A stretch of DNA of 64,000 bases from GCA-2401735 sp051252095 (lineage in GTDB: Bacteria; Pseudomonadota; Gammaproteobacteria; Burkholderiales; Methylophilaceae). Below the pieces are notes generated by a model. It was given only the letters and a program-made list of their open reading frames with translations, was not told where the DNA came from and did no database searches. A program made the position numbers and the translations under genes. This document shows, piece by piece, positions 35,599 to 43,408 of the stretch. The DNA lies in contig JBPOFK010000011.1 in assembly GCA_051252095.1 (NCBI GenBank), forward strand, positions 29,192 through 93,191, given 5' to 3'. Numbering within the stretch: position 1 is the stretch's first letter; each line of letters starts with the position of its first letter.

Positions 35599-36567
35599 TT
35601 AAATTTGCCGCATCCAGCGATCTAAATCAGTCTCACCTAGCACATTCATCAAAAACAATAACAATTGGTAGCAAGACTTTTGCTGCGTGTAATCCGGCCA
35701 ATCATGAAAAGCCATATACTGCGCCTTAAACAAAGCAAATTGTGGTGCTGTTAAAATATATTCCAGTAAGACCAACTCTAATGTACGCGGGCCTGTCGCA
35801 AATGCATCCAAATCAATTAATGCCAAACTATTGCCGATTGTTGCATGATTGATTTCCCGAAATTGATCCCAACGTAAATCAAGCATAATTGGAACAAACG
35901 TATCTTCTTGTATGGCATTCGTTTGCGATAAAACATCGTCTATCCGTTGCTCAGAGATTGCTACATTGCATTTGTTAGCAAGCGTTAACAAAGTAAGCTT
36001 TAACTGCACACCCCAATCAGCAGCTTTATTTGCCGGGGCATGTAACTTACCCCATGTTGAAAAATGTTGTTGATGTAATTGCGCAATATGCTTAGCTAAT
36101 GCTATTACCATCGCGTCTGTGACTAGCGTTGAATTGATATCCTTGCCTAGTAAGAAACGCGTTAATACAAAACGGTTGGCTTTTGCTACTACGCAGTCTG
36201 GTACAACAAACGCACCCTTATCCGCTAACAAAGCATGTGTTTTTGTAATCTGATCTAAATTATTGGGGAAATCCACACCAAATAAATGATTCATCCCATA
36301 CCAAAAGCTCGATTTTGCAATCGCATCATGATTGCAAACTTTTAAAACCATGGGGCCATCACTCGTTTCGCAATGCCACAGCCGATGTGTGCTATCAACA
36401 AATTTACTTTGTATAGCTTCAGGTGCAGTGACTAGTGTCGGCAAAGCAGATTGTTCAGCGCTAGTTAATGTTGGATACGTGTGCATACGGTCAATATGGT
36501 TAATGTTTGGTTTATTAGATGATGATAATCCGTTGATTATATCGTCTTCATCACAATCACTTAGCAC
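35599..36567 (-). CDS. APH-fold phosphotransferase, possible thiamine kinase
   Basis: A 322-residue protein of the aminoglycoside-phosphotransferase/choline-kinase fold. Features are LVLKVCNHDAI (lysine of the N-lobe), the catalytic-loop block IMLDLRWDQF (Asp present, the usual His-Gly before it replaced by Met-Leu, Asn replaced by Gln) and LIDLDAFATGPRTLELV as the metal-binding IDxD-like motif. Its neighbourhood with thiamine uptake genes makes a role in phosphorylating thiamine plausible. It lies in the minus-strand unit with the HAD gene, starting with a GTG that overlaps the HAD stop by 7 nt. The substrate is not established; an alternative ATG at about 36486 would shorten it. Confidence 0.72.
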   Translation of the reverse strand: MLSDCDEDDIINGLSSSNKPNINHIDRMHTYPTLTSAEQSALPTLVTAPEAIQSKFVDSTHRLWHCETSDGPMVLKVCNHDAIAKSSFWYGMNHLFGVDFPNNLDQITKTHALLADKGAFVVPDCVVAKANRFVLTRFLLGKDINSTLVTDAMVIALAKHIAQLHQQHFSTWGKLHAPANKAADWGVQLKLTLLTLANKCNVAISEQRIDDVLSQTNAIQEDTFVPIMLDLRWDQFREINHATIGNSLALIDLDAFATGPRTLELVLLEYILTAPQFALFKAQYMAFHDWPDYTQQKSCYQLLLFLMNVLGETDLDRWMRQI

Positions 36568-37226
36568 TTGATTAGGTCTGGCATAGCTAAAGCATCATTC
36601 AAACTATCTAAAACGTTAAAACTATTTTCCATAACAAATTCACTAGGTTGCTTTAGATCTGGCACAACAATCACTTTTAACCCAGCAGCAATTGCAGCTC
36701 TAGCACCCTGCTCGCTATCTTCAAAAGCAATGCAATCTTCTGCGGCTAAGCCTAACTTTTGAATAGCCAACAAATAAATATCTGGATTTGGCTTGCCTTT
36801 ATTTACCTCTTGGCCACTGGTGGTGTGGATAAAATAATCAATTACCTTCACATGACTTAATCGGTGCTGAATGTGTTGATGCGAGGATGAAGAAGCAACA
36901 CTACACGCAATATTATGCAGTCTATAGTGCTCTAGTAAGGGCTTTACACCTGGTTTTAATGGAAACACATGATGATGCTGCGCAAGGATAACATCTACCC
37001 TTTGCCCTATTCGACTCAGGTTCTCTAACCCTCCTAGCTGCTCTGCCATGATTCGACTAGAGTCCGCCGATGAACGGCCAATTAAATCCACGAACTCAGT
37101 TTTTGTATAGTGAATGCCAATCTCTTTAGCTGCTTGAATGCAGGCTTGCATGATGATGCGCTCCGAGTCGATCAGCAACCCATCCATATCGAATATTGCA
37201 GCTTTTACCAAAAACTTCTCTTTCAA
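36561..37226 (-). CDS. HAD-superfamily phosphatase/phosphomutase (subfamily IA)
   Basis: A 221-residue haloacid-dehalogenase-like hydrolase: motif I IFDMDGLLIDSE (nucleophile Asp and general acid Asp), motif II SVASSSS, motif III Lys in GKPNPDIY, and motif IV FEDSEQGARAA. This matches the beta-phosphoglucomutase-like / YcjU group of phosphatases. It overlaps the phosphotransferase gene by 7 nt, so the two are probably translated together; this could supply the opposite activity to that kinase on the same kind of small phosphate ester. The substrate is unknown. Confidence 0.88.
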   Translation of the reverse strand: MKEKFLVKAAIFDMDGLLIDSERIIMQACIQAAKEIGIHYTKTEFVDLIGRSSADSSRIMAEQLGGLENLSRIGQRVDVILAQHHHVFPLKPGVKPLLEHYRLHNIACSVASSSSHQHIQHRLSHVKVIDYFIHTTSGQEVNKGKPNPDIYLLAIQKLGLAAEDCIAFEDSEQGARAAIAAGLKVIVVPDLKQPSEFVMENSFNVLDSLNDALAMPDLIKC

Positions 37227-37311
37227 AAAAGAAAAACTCTATCATAAATCATCAATACTTTTCGTTATCTTGCCTTAAGTAATTATTTAATACGGTCTAT
37301 TACTTAGATAC

Positions 37312-37340
37312 AAAAATGCCCAATGTTAGACATTGGGCAT
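37312..37340 (-). terminator. Intrinsic terminator (minus strand)
   Basis: On the minus strand ATGCCCAATG (37340-37331) pairs with CATTGGGCAT (37325-37316), with loop TCTAA and then TTTTT. A 10-bp perfect stem with T-run is strong. The first structured RNA upstream of it is the unit at 37341-37400 and the tRNA-like gene at 37542-37616; no protein gene lies in between. Confidence 0.8.
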
Positions 37341-37400
37341 ATCAAGGTTAAAACTGCAAGAACATTGCAACGTCAGAAGGGATGCGTAACCTTCTGGGGG
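37312..37400 (-). ncRNA. Candidate structured small RNA ending at the terminator
   Basis: Read on the minus strand, this stretch has three hairpins in series: CAGAAGG/CCTTCTG (37396-37374), a short TTGCAA/TTGCAG-type stem (about 37370-37354), and the 10-bp terminator stem. No open frame fits. It may be the 3' part of the transcript that begins with the tRNA-like gene, or an independent sRNA. I do not recognise it as 6S, tmRNA or another standard RNA. Confidence 0.45.
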
Positions 37401-37541
37401 ATCTTGCTTATTGATATTATTGCAGCCATTATATTATACATATGTATAATTTGCAGCATAAAGTTTATTCGGCTACTTAAAACAATCACTTACTCATTCT
37501 TGATGAAAATCAATTACATTGCGTTTTGTAATTGTAACTTT

Positions 37542-37616
37542 TGGAGCGGGAAGAAAGTTTCGATCAGACACCTCATCCTTGGAAAGAATGCGCTCTTCCT
37601 CTTGAGCTATTCCCGC
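37542..37616 (-). tRNA. Noncanonical tRNA-Gly(UCC)-like gene with degenerate T-stem
   Basis: A cloverleaf on the minus strand has acceptor GCGGGAA/TTCCCGC (7 of 7), D-stem GCTC/GAGC with loop AAGAGGAA (G18-G19 kept), anticodon stem CATTC/GGATG (one G-U) with loop TTTCCAA (anticodon TCC at 37583-37581), discriminator T and encoded CCA. All GlyRS identity positions (G1-C72, C2-G71, G3-C70, C35, C36, U73) are present. The T-arm is damaged: the loop is ATCGAAA, and only two of five T-stem pairs form. It might be a decaying tRNA, a regulator, or a tRNA diverted from translation. It lies downstream of the FemAB-like gene on the same strand. Confidence 0.65.
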
Positions 37617-37762
37617 ATTGAAAACTAGCTTTAATTGTACCTATTTAAAAAATGATGTGTACCGCCCATTTGGGCTAACAGATCAAATTCAAATTGATAA
37701 GCAATTTATTCACTTTTATTATGTATGGAGCTTGGCGTTAACTTTAATCATATGGAGAAAAC

Positions 37763-37848
37763 ATGATCACCACGCTTATTAGTGGCACCAATCGCGGAAT
37801 ATGACTGGAAGATTTATTGCTTATGACGGCAAAGAAATCGCATGGTAA
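37763..37848 (+). pseudogene. Internally deleted short-chain dehydrogenase remnant
   Basis: After TATGGAG, an ATG at 37763 encodes MITTLISGTNRGI, the NAD-binding start of an SDR, then a stop at 37802-37804. Directly following, in another frame, comes GRFIAYDGKEIAW and a stop at 37846-37848, which looks like the C-terminal end of an SDR. The middle of the gene is missing. The remnant ends just before the FemAB-like gene stop. Confidence 0.6.
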
Positions 37849-37849
37849 T

Positions 37850-39043
37850 TTATTTTTTGATTTCAGTAGTGATGCTAGTGTCTAAAGCTGTCATTTTAGA
37901 TTTAAATGGTGCGCGCTCTTCTAGTTCGGTAGTGTAATTTGCAATTCCCTTAGATTCACGTAACAAAAAGTCTTTAATTGCCAACTCAAACTGCGGGTGC
38001 GCAATCTTATGAAAAGAAGTAGTGGGTCGTGGTTTAAAACCGCGTGCCAACTTATGCTCGCCTTGTGCGCCTCCTTCAAAATATTTAATTTTTTCGTCTA
38101 TGCAAAACTGCTGTGCTTGATAATAGCAAAGCTCAAAATGTAAGCCTGAAACGAATTCCGTTGCACCCCAATAGCGTCCATACAAAGTTTCTTGATTATA
38201 AAAACTCAGTGTGCAGGCAATGTTTTTACCCTCACACTCGGCCATAATCAGCAATATATGCTGTGGAATTGACTTTGCAATTTCTCTGAAAAAAGAACGC
38301 GTCAAATAAGGTGTGGAGTGATGATCACGGTACGTAGCACAATAACAGTGGTAAAAAAAATCCCAGTCAGCATCAGTTGCATCTTGTCCTTTAATAAAAC
38401 GAGATTGAACGTTTGCCTCTTGAATTTTTTTACGTTCTTGGTGAATTTTTTTTCGTTTGTTGTGGCTTAACGTTTTTAAAAAAGTTTCAAAGGTATCATA
38501 ACCTTCATTTTGCCACCTAAACTGAACCCCGCTGCGTTTCATCCAACCTGCATTTTCAAATAAACTTGCATCTGCTTCATCGGGAAATAAGACGTGAGCA
38601 CTCGATAGATTATGTTTTAGCATAATCGCCTCAACTGCTTCGATAAGTTGCAATTTGACTTGTTGGTTTTTTGCTAAAAGCCGAGCGCTTGTTACTGGTG
38701 AAAATGGAATCGCCGACAGTAGCTTAGGATAGTAAGTTAGACCATTTTGTTCATAAGCATCTGCCCATGCCCAATCAAATACATATTCGCCGTAAGAATG
38801 GCTCTTAATATATAGCGGCATGGCACCCAAGAGGTTTTCTTGCTGCTTAATAATCAAGATACAAGGACTCCAGCCTGATGCTTGCCCAACAGAGCCTGAT
38901 TTTTCTAGCGCAGCCAGAAAGGCATAGCTAAGGAGAGGCATACCTGAAACCAGCGCATCCCAGCTTGTAGCATCTACATTTGCAATCGACCCAACAACTT
39001 GGACAACGATTTGATTTGCTGCGGCATTATCAATAGAATCCAT
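37850..39043 (-). CDS. FemAB-like acyltransferase (COG3146 / PF04339)
   Basis: A 397-residue protein of the GNAT-fold FemAB-like family. The signatures are WDALVSGMPLLSYAFLAALE near the start, the basic helix SHNKRKKIHQERKKI at about 190-205, and the C-terminal EGGAQGEHKLARGF motif. The classical FemABX enzymes it resembles use aminoacyl-tRNA (often Gly-tRNA) to extend peptidoglycan cross-bridges; the substrate of the proteobacterial COG3146 group has not been established to my knowledge. A noncanonical tRNA-Gly-like gene lies 233 bp downstream on the same strand, which could provide a dedicated donor. That link is inference from proximity. Confidence 0.85.
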   Translation of the reverse strand: MDSIDNAAANQIVVQVVGSIANVDATSWDALVSGMPLLSYAFLAALEKSGSVGQASGWSPCILIIKQQENLLGAMPLYIKSHSYGEYVFDWAWADAYEQNGLTYYPKLLSAIPFSPVTSARLLAKNQQVKLQLIEAVEAIMLKHNLSSAHVLFPDEADASLFENAGWMKRSGVQFRWQNEGYDTFETFLKTLSHNKRKKIHQERKKIQEANVQSRFIKGQDATDADWDFFYHCYCATYRDHHSTPYLTRSFFREIAKSIPQHILLIMAECEGKNIACTLSFYNQETLYGRYWGATEFVSGLHFELCYYQAQQFCIDEKIKYFEGGAQGEHKLARGFKPRPTTSFHKIAHPQFELAIKDFLLRESKGIANYTTELEERAPFKSKMTALDTSITTEIKK

Positions 39044-39113
39044 AGCACACGCTTATGACAAACGTTAAATGACAAAAAGCAGCTAAGAAGCTGCTTTCAC
39101 TTGGGTAGAGCTA

Positions 39114-39713
39114 TTAACTAGGCTGGCCAGATTTTGTAGAGGCCTGTTTACTCTTCTTTGGTTCAGCTGCCTTTTTAATAATACTTTCTTCAACAGCTTG
39201 TAATCGTTGCGCTTCCAGCTTAGCCTCTGCAGCTTTGTGTCGTTCTCTCCATTTAGCCTGTGCTAACTCTAACTCCTCAAATGTAATCACATTGTCTTCG
39301 TCTACATCAACAGAATTAAAATGGCGGGCGATTTGAGGTAGGCACTCAGTGACTTCTTGACGGTCTAAGGAATCGTCTAAATCATTGTTACATTGCGTAA
39401 ACCGTTCTTTAAGGCTTTCTCTCATTTTTTGACGCTCACGCTTAATTTGAATATGCTCTGGATCATTATTTCTAGCATAGTCTGTCAAGGCCTTGCGTAA
39501 ACGAGCACGATCTACTGGACTAAAGTTATATTCAAGCGTTTTTTCCAGCGCATAGTTAGCATCCTCTACTTCTGAAGGTGTAGCTATTGAATCTGGCATA
39601 TCCTTAGCTTCTGGCGGGGAGTTTGTGTCAGCAACGGAAGGAAAAATGAAGATGGTGCTCAAAATAATAAGCACAGTGCATTGCGACCAGAAAAAGAATT
39701 TATTTGCTAGCAT
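39114..39713 (-). CDS. Secreted EF-hand calcium-binding protein
   Basis: A protein of about 199 residues. The signal peptide is a strongly hydrophobic stretch ending FPSVA. An EF-hand loop DVDEDNVITFEE is clear at about residues 138-149, and a degenerate partner NNDLDDSLDRQE lies about 30 residues before it. The C-terminus is Lys/Ala/Glu-rich and probably helical. ATG at 39713 is chosen; a TTG at 39734 would add seven residues. Periplasmic calcium sensing or binding is likely; no partner can be identified. Confidence 0.75.
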   Translation of the reverse strand: MLANKFFFWSQCTVLIILSTIFIFPSVADTNSPPEAKDMPDSIATPSEVEDANYALEKTLEYNFSPVDRARLRKALTDYARNNDPEHIQIKRERQKMRESLKERFTQCNNDLDDSLDRQEVTECLPQIARHFNSVDVDEDNVITFEELELAQAKWRERHKAAEAKLEAQRLQAVEESIIKKAAEPKKSKQASTKSGQPS

Positions 39714-39971
39714 ATTTTGAATTGTTAACTCCAAATAAACCTACTGCTTGGTAAGAGCGGAGATGTATAATGAATCAACATTGTAAGTGTAATGTTTCAT
39801 AGAATGATGTAATTGTAATAAATTGTAACGGGAACGCCTCTAGCATATATATCAATTGTGACCATTTTTTTAAATAAAAGTTTTCGAATTCTAGATTTAT
39901 CCAGCGCGAACACCTATACTAATCCATTGTTAAATTAAATAGAATTCAATTAACCCTGAAGAGCTAATGTG

Positions 39972-40691
39972 ATGTCAGAAAATAAAAAAATTTTGATGGT
40001 AGATGATGACTTACGTATGCGTGAGTTACTGCAACGCTACTTAACAGAACAAGGGTTTGAAATTAAAACAGTATCAGACTCTAAAGAAATGGATACAGCG
40101 TTAGAAAATGAATCCTTTGACTTGCTTGTTTTAGATTTAATGATGCCGGGCGAAGACGGTTTAGCTGTATGCAGAAGGTTAAGATCACAAAATGTGATAA
40201 CGCCTATTATTATGCTCACTGCTCGCGGTGATGAAGTTGATAGAATCATTGGTCTTGAAATGGGGGCAGATGATTATCTACCAAAACCGTTTAACCCACG
40301 TGAACTATTAGCCCGCATTAATGCAGTACTCCGGCGCCATGAGCATAGCCCTCAATTAAACGTGAACTCACAAGAAACCTTTTCTTTTGGTGAGTTCATT
40401 TTTGATGCTGCAAACCGCAGCTTAACTAAAAGTGGTGAAAATATCACTATTACAAGCGGTGAATTTGCACTACTAAAAGTGTTTACAGAGCATCCTAGAC
40501 AACCACTCTCTAGAGACCGCTTAATGCAGCTTGCACGTGGCCGAGAGTTAGATGTATTCGATAGAAGCATTGATGTCCAAGTATCACGTTTGCGGCGTCT
40601 CATCGAGCCAAATCCTGCGCAACCAAAATTCTTAAAAACGATGTGGGGGTTTGGCTATGTGTTTATCCCAGATGGCGAAGCTGCTTCTTAA
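39972..40691 (+). CDS. OmpR-family response regulator
   Basis: A 239-residue regulator. The receiver domain (1-120) has the acidic pair in MVDDDLRMR, phospho-acceptor Asp in LLVLDLMMPGEDG, Thr in MLTARGD and Lys in LPKPFNP. The winged-helix output domain (about 135-235) contains ISPEExx-like SGEFALLKVF and the DNA-contacting RSIDVQVSRLRR. It is close in size and pattern to OmpR. The ATG at 39972 is preferred over a GTG three bases earlier. The histidine-kinase gene follows after 43 bp. Confidence 0.94.
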   Translation: MSENKKILMVDDDLRMRELLQRYLTEQGFEIKTVSDSKEMDTALENESFDLLVLDLMMPGEDGLAVCRRLRSQNVITPIIMLTARGDEVDRIIGLEMGADDYLPKPFNPRELLARINAVLRRHEHSPQLNVNSQETFSFGEFIFDAANRSLTKSGENITITSGEFALLKVFTEHPRQPLSRDRLMQLARGRELDVFDRSIDVQVSRLRRLIEPNPAQPKFLKTMWGFGYVFIPDGEAAS

Positions 40692-40734
40692 CCAACACTG
40701 TTATTTCTAACCCGATAGAAATAATCTACTTAGT

Positions 40735-42048
40735 TTGAGACTTTTACCACGCACAATTTTAGCAAGGCTTATGTTATTAATCGCTATTCTATTAGCGATT
40801 AGTATTTATGGCTCTCTAAAAATATTTGATTACTTTGATCGTGAGCCACGTGCCGAAATGGCAGCTTTACAAGCAGTGACGATTGTAAATTACACCCGTG
40901 CATCACTGATTGCATCCCATGAGAATCGAAGGAATGCATTACTATCTGAACTTTCTGGGCGTGAAGGTGTAAGGGTTTATGCTGCGGATTTTATGGAGCA
41001 GATTGAACCTTTACCTCAAGATCCATTTGTTCATTTAATTGCGAAAAAAATACGTGAAAGGCTTGGAGAGGAAACCATTATTACCGTAAACCATTATGGT
41101 ATCTCTGGCTTATGGATTAGCTTCAATGTAGAATTAGACGACTTTTGGGTTGTTATCCCCAAAATTCAAGTTGACCGACCAATTCCACTGCATTGGTTAG
41201 GCTGGGGCGCTTTAATTGGCCTACTCTCATTAGCTGGCGCATATATCACGGCTGCACGTATTAATCGACCACTGAACTTATTAGCAAAAGCAGCCGACAG
41301 GTTGCGCAATGGTGAACCCGCGCCAAGACTGCCTGAAGATAATTTGGATGAATTAAGAGAAGTGAACCAGACATTTAATGAAATGGCTGAAGCGTTAGTA
41401 AGATTAGATGCTGAACGCACTTTGTTATTGGCTGGCGTCTCACATGATATTAGAACGCCATTAGCACGCCTGCGATTAGCCGTGGAGATGCTGCCGGACG
41501 ATCATGCCAATCCGATGAAAGAAGGCATGATTGAGGATATTGCAGATATGGATAACATTATTCATCAGTTCCTCGACTTTGTTCGCGGTGTTGAAGGCGA
41601 ATCGACCAGAATGATGGATATTAATGATTTATTAAAGTTCCTAGCAGAACGACAAAGCCGTGCAGGCAGACAACTCAAAGTGAGAATGGGGCCAACCTAT
41701 TTAATACCCATTCGACCACTGGCAATGCAGCGATTACTAGATAATTTGGTTGGGAATGCTTATGCTTACAGCAAAGATGAAGTCGTTGTAGAAAGTAAAA
41801 TAACGGCAGAAAAAATCATTATTAGTGTACTAGACCGTGGCCCTGGAGTTCCGCCAGAGCAGGCACAACGTTTACTGAGACCTTTTGAAAGATTAAATAG
41901 TGCAAGAACAAAAAATGAAGGCGGCAGTGGATTAGGCTTAGCTATTTGTAATCGAATTGCTAAGCTCCATCATGGTAGTTTAGAACTCGTGAATCGCGAT
42001 GGCGGCGGGCTTGAAGCCAGACTATCATTGCCTATTCAGCACTACTGA
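40735..42048 (+). CDS. EnvZ-like sensor histidine kinase
   Basis: A 437-residue kinase with transmembrane helices at about 10-28 and 150-172, a periplasmic domain of about 115 residues between them, a HAMP domain, a HisKA domain with phospho-acceptor in AGVSHDIRTPLARLR, and a catalytic domain with N-box NLVGNAYAYS, G1 DRGPGVP and G2 GGSGLGLAI. A TTG start at 40735 gives the basic N-terminus MRLLPRTILAR typical of EnvZ-like proteins; the next ATG (40771) would remove the first residues before the helix. It probably signals to the OmpR-like regulator just upstream. Confidence 0.93.
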   Translation: MRLLPRTILARLMLLIAILLAISIYGSLKIFDYFDREPRAEMAALQAVTIVNYTRASLIASHENRRNALLSELSGREGVRVYAADFMEQIEPLPQDPFVHLIAKKIRERLGEETIITVNHYGISGLWISFNVELDDFWVVIPKIQVDRPIPLHWLGWGALIGLLSLAGAYITAARINRPLNLLAKAADRLRNGEPAPRLPEDNLDELREVNQTFNEMAEALVRLDAERTLLLAGVSHDIRTPLARLRLAVEMLPDDHANPMKEGMIEDIADMDNIIHQFLDFVRGVEGESTRMMDINDLLKFLAERQSRAGRQLKVRMGPTYLIPIRPLAMQRLLDNLVGNAYAYSKDEVVVESKITAEKIIISVLDRGPGVPPEQAQRLLRPFERLNSARTKNEGGSGLGLAICNRIAKLHHGSLELVNRDGGGLEARLSLPIQHY

Positions 42049-43375
42049 CTTTTACTTGCCTGCTGGGCGACTGTTGGCTATATGGTTTGCCTTCAATTCT
42101 ATTACGTCCACTCTGCTTAGCTATATATAGTAGTCGATCAGCATGCACCATCATTTCATCCAAGCTTTTACCTAAAATATTATTTACCCCAATACTGCAA
42201 GTAAATTTAATTTTATGTCCCTTAACCTCTAAGGTTTGTTTTGCAATATTATTTTTGAACTCATGGATATGCGCAAAGCTAGTACGATAATCTGGGTTTA
42301 GACTAATCACAGCGAACTCTTCACCACCCATTCGCGCCACAATGTCACCTTTAAAATGTAATGTCAGTTGGCTAGCAACAGTTTTAATCACCTCATCGCC
42401 AATATCATGTCCGTAAACATCATTCACTTTTTTGAAGAAATCTATATCCACCATCATCACCGTCAATACATCATTTCTGCCGAGATTTCTAAATATTTTG
42501 TTACCTTCCTCAAAGAAATAACGGCGGTTATAAACACTGCTAAGGTAGTCTACATTAGATAAGTGCTTTGCATATTCCACCGCATCTAGCATGTCTAGAT
42601 TTTGATTGATGCGACAAAGCATCATTTCATAATTGAATGGCTTTGATATAAAGTCATTGGCGCCTGCTTTTAAAAACTTAACGGCAAGTCTTGGGTCTGC
42701 AGAACTAGATATACCAATAATCAACATTTCGTCTTTGCGATATAATTCGCGCGCTTTTTTCACAAATGTGACGCCATCAACCATTTTCATTTGATAATCA
42801 ACTAAGACCAACTTGATATCAGGGTTTTGTTCTAGCATCTCTATTGCTGCCAAGCCATTATCCACTTGCAGCACATTGAATTTTTGTAGTGATAACTCTC
42901 TTGTGATGACAAACTGTGCCACTTTAGAATCGTCGACAACCAATACTTTGATTACTACATTTTTAAGAATACGTGCAATTAAATCGCAGATATAGCTGGT
43001 ATCAGACCGACTGTTATCTTTGACAACATAATCAATCACATGCCGTTTAATTAGCTGATCACGTAGTTCGTCTTCATACTGTTCGACAATGACAATAGCT
43101 GGGATATGGCACTCTGCAAGCAAATCAATTTTTTCAAAACTCTCAGAATCAAAATTGACAACACTAGAAACACTTAAAAAGAATTTCTCTGGGTTTTTGC
43201 GCAATATTGCCCGCGCAATACTAATCGAGTTAACCATAGTGACGTCAACTGGTAGCGCTTTTTCAATGTCATATTTTAATGTTTGTGCGAAAGAAACATC
43301 CTGCTCCAGCACCAAAACATGATATTTTGATGATTTCGAAGGCCTTGCTGTTTGACGTGTATGCCTATTCGGCAC
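42032..43375 (-). CDS. Double-receiver diguanylate cyclase response regulator (PleD-like)
   Basis: A 447-residue protein with an N-terminal REC domain (about 18-128) that looks degenerate, having no acidic pair and no clear phospho-acceptor Asp. A second, canonical REC (about 140-255) has VVDDSKVAQ, acceptor in LVLVDYQMKMVDG and Lys in SKPFN, and a GGDEF domain (about 275-435) follows with active MGGEEF. The architecture is that of PleD, where phosphorylation of one receiver drives dimerisation of the cyclase. It starts with GTG. Its 3' end overlaps the convergent kinase gene by 17 bp. Confidence 0.9.
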   Translation of the reverse strand: MPNRHTRQTARPSKSSKYHVLVLEQDVSFAQTLKYDIEKALPVDVTMVNSISIARAILRKNPEKFFLSVSSVVNFDSESFEKIDLLAECHIPAIVIVEQYEDELRDQLIKRHVIDYVVKDNSRSDTSYICDLIARILKNVVIKVLVVDDSKVAQFVITRELSLQKFNVLQVDNGLAAIEMLEQNPDIKLVLVDYQMKMVDGVTFVKKARELYRKDEMLIIGISSSADPRLAVKFLKAGANDFISKPFNYEMMLCRINQNLDMLDAVEYAKHLSNVDYLSSVYNRRYFFEEGNKIFRNLGRNDVLTVMMVDIDFFKKVNDVYGHDIGDEVIKTVASQLTLHFKGDIVARMGGEEFAVISLNPDYRTSFAHIHEFKNNIAKQTLEVKGHKIKFTCSIGVNNILGKSLDEMMVHADRLLYIAKQSGRNRIEGKPYSQQSPSRQVKVSSAE

Positions 43376-43408
43376 TGCAGCTTGAACCTTTGTGTTTTTG
43401 CGTTCTTA

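Noticed and set aside
37312..37616. 6S RNA or tmRNA for the structured minus-strand transcript
   Set aside because: The conserved 6S open-bubble layout is not seen, and there is no Ala-tRNA-like domain with tag reading frame; the tRNA-like part has a UCC anticodon with full cloverleaf.
37323..37628. 101-codon plus-strand open frame
   Set aside because: It runs antisense through a strong terminator and the tRNA-Gly-like gene, has no ribosome-binding site and no family resemblance.
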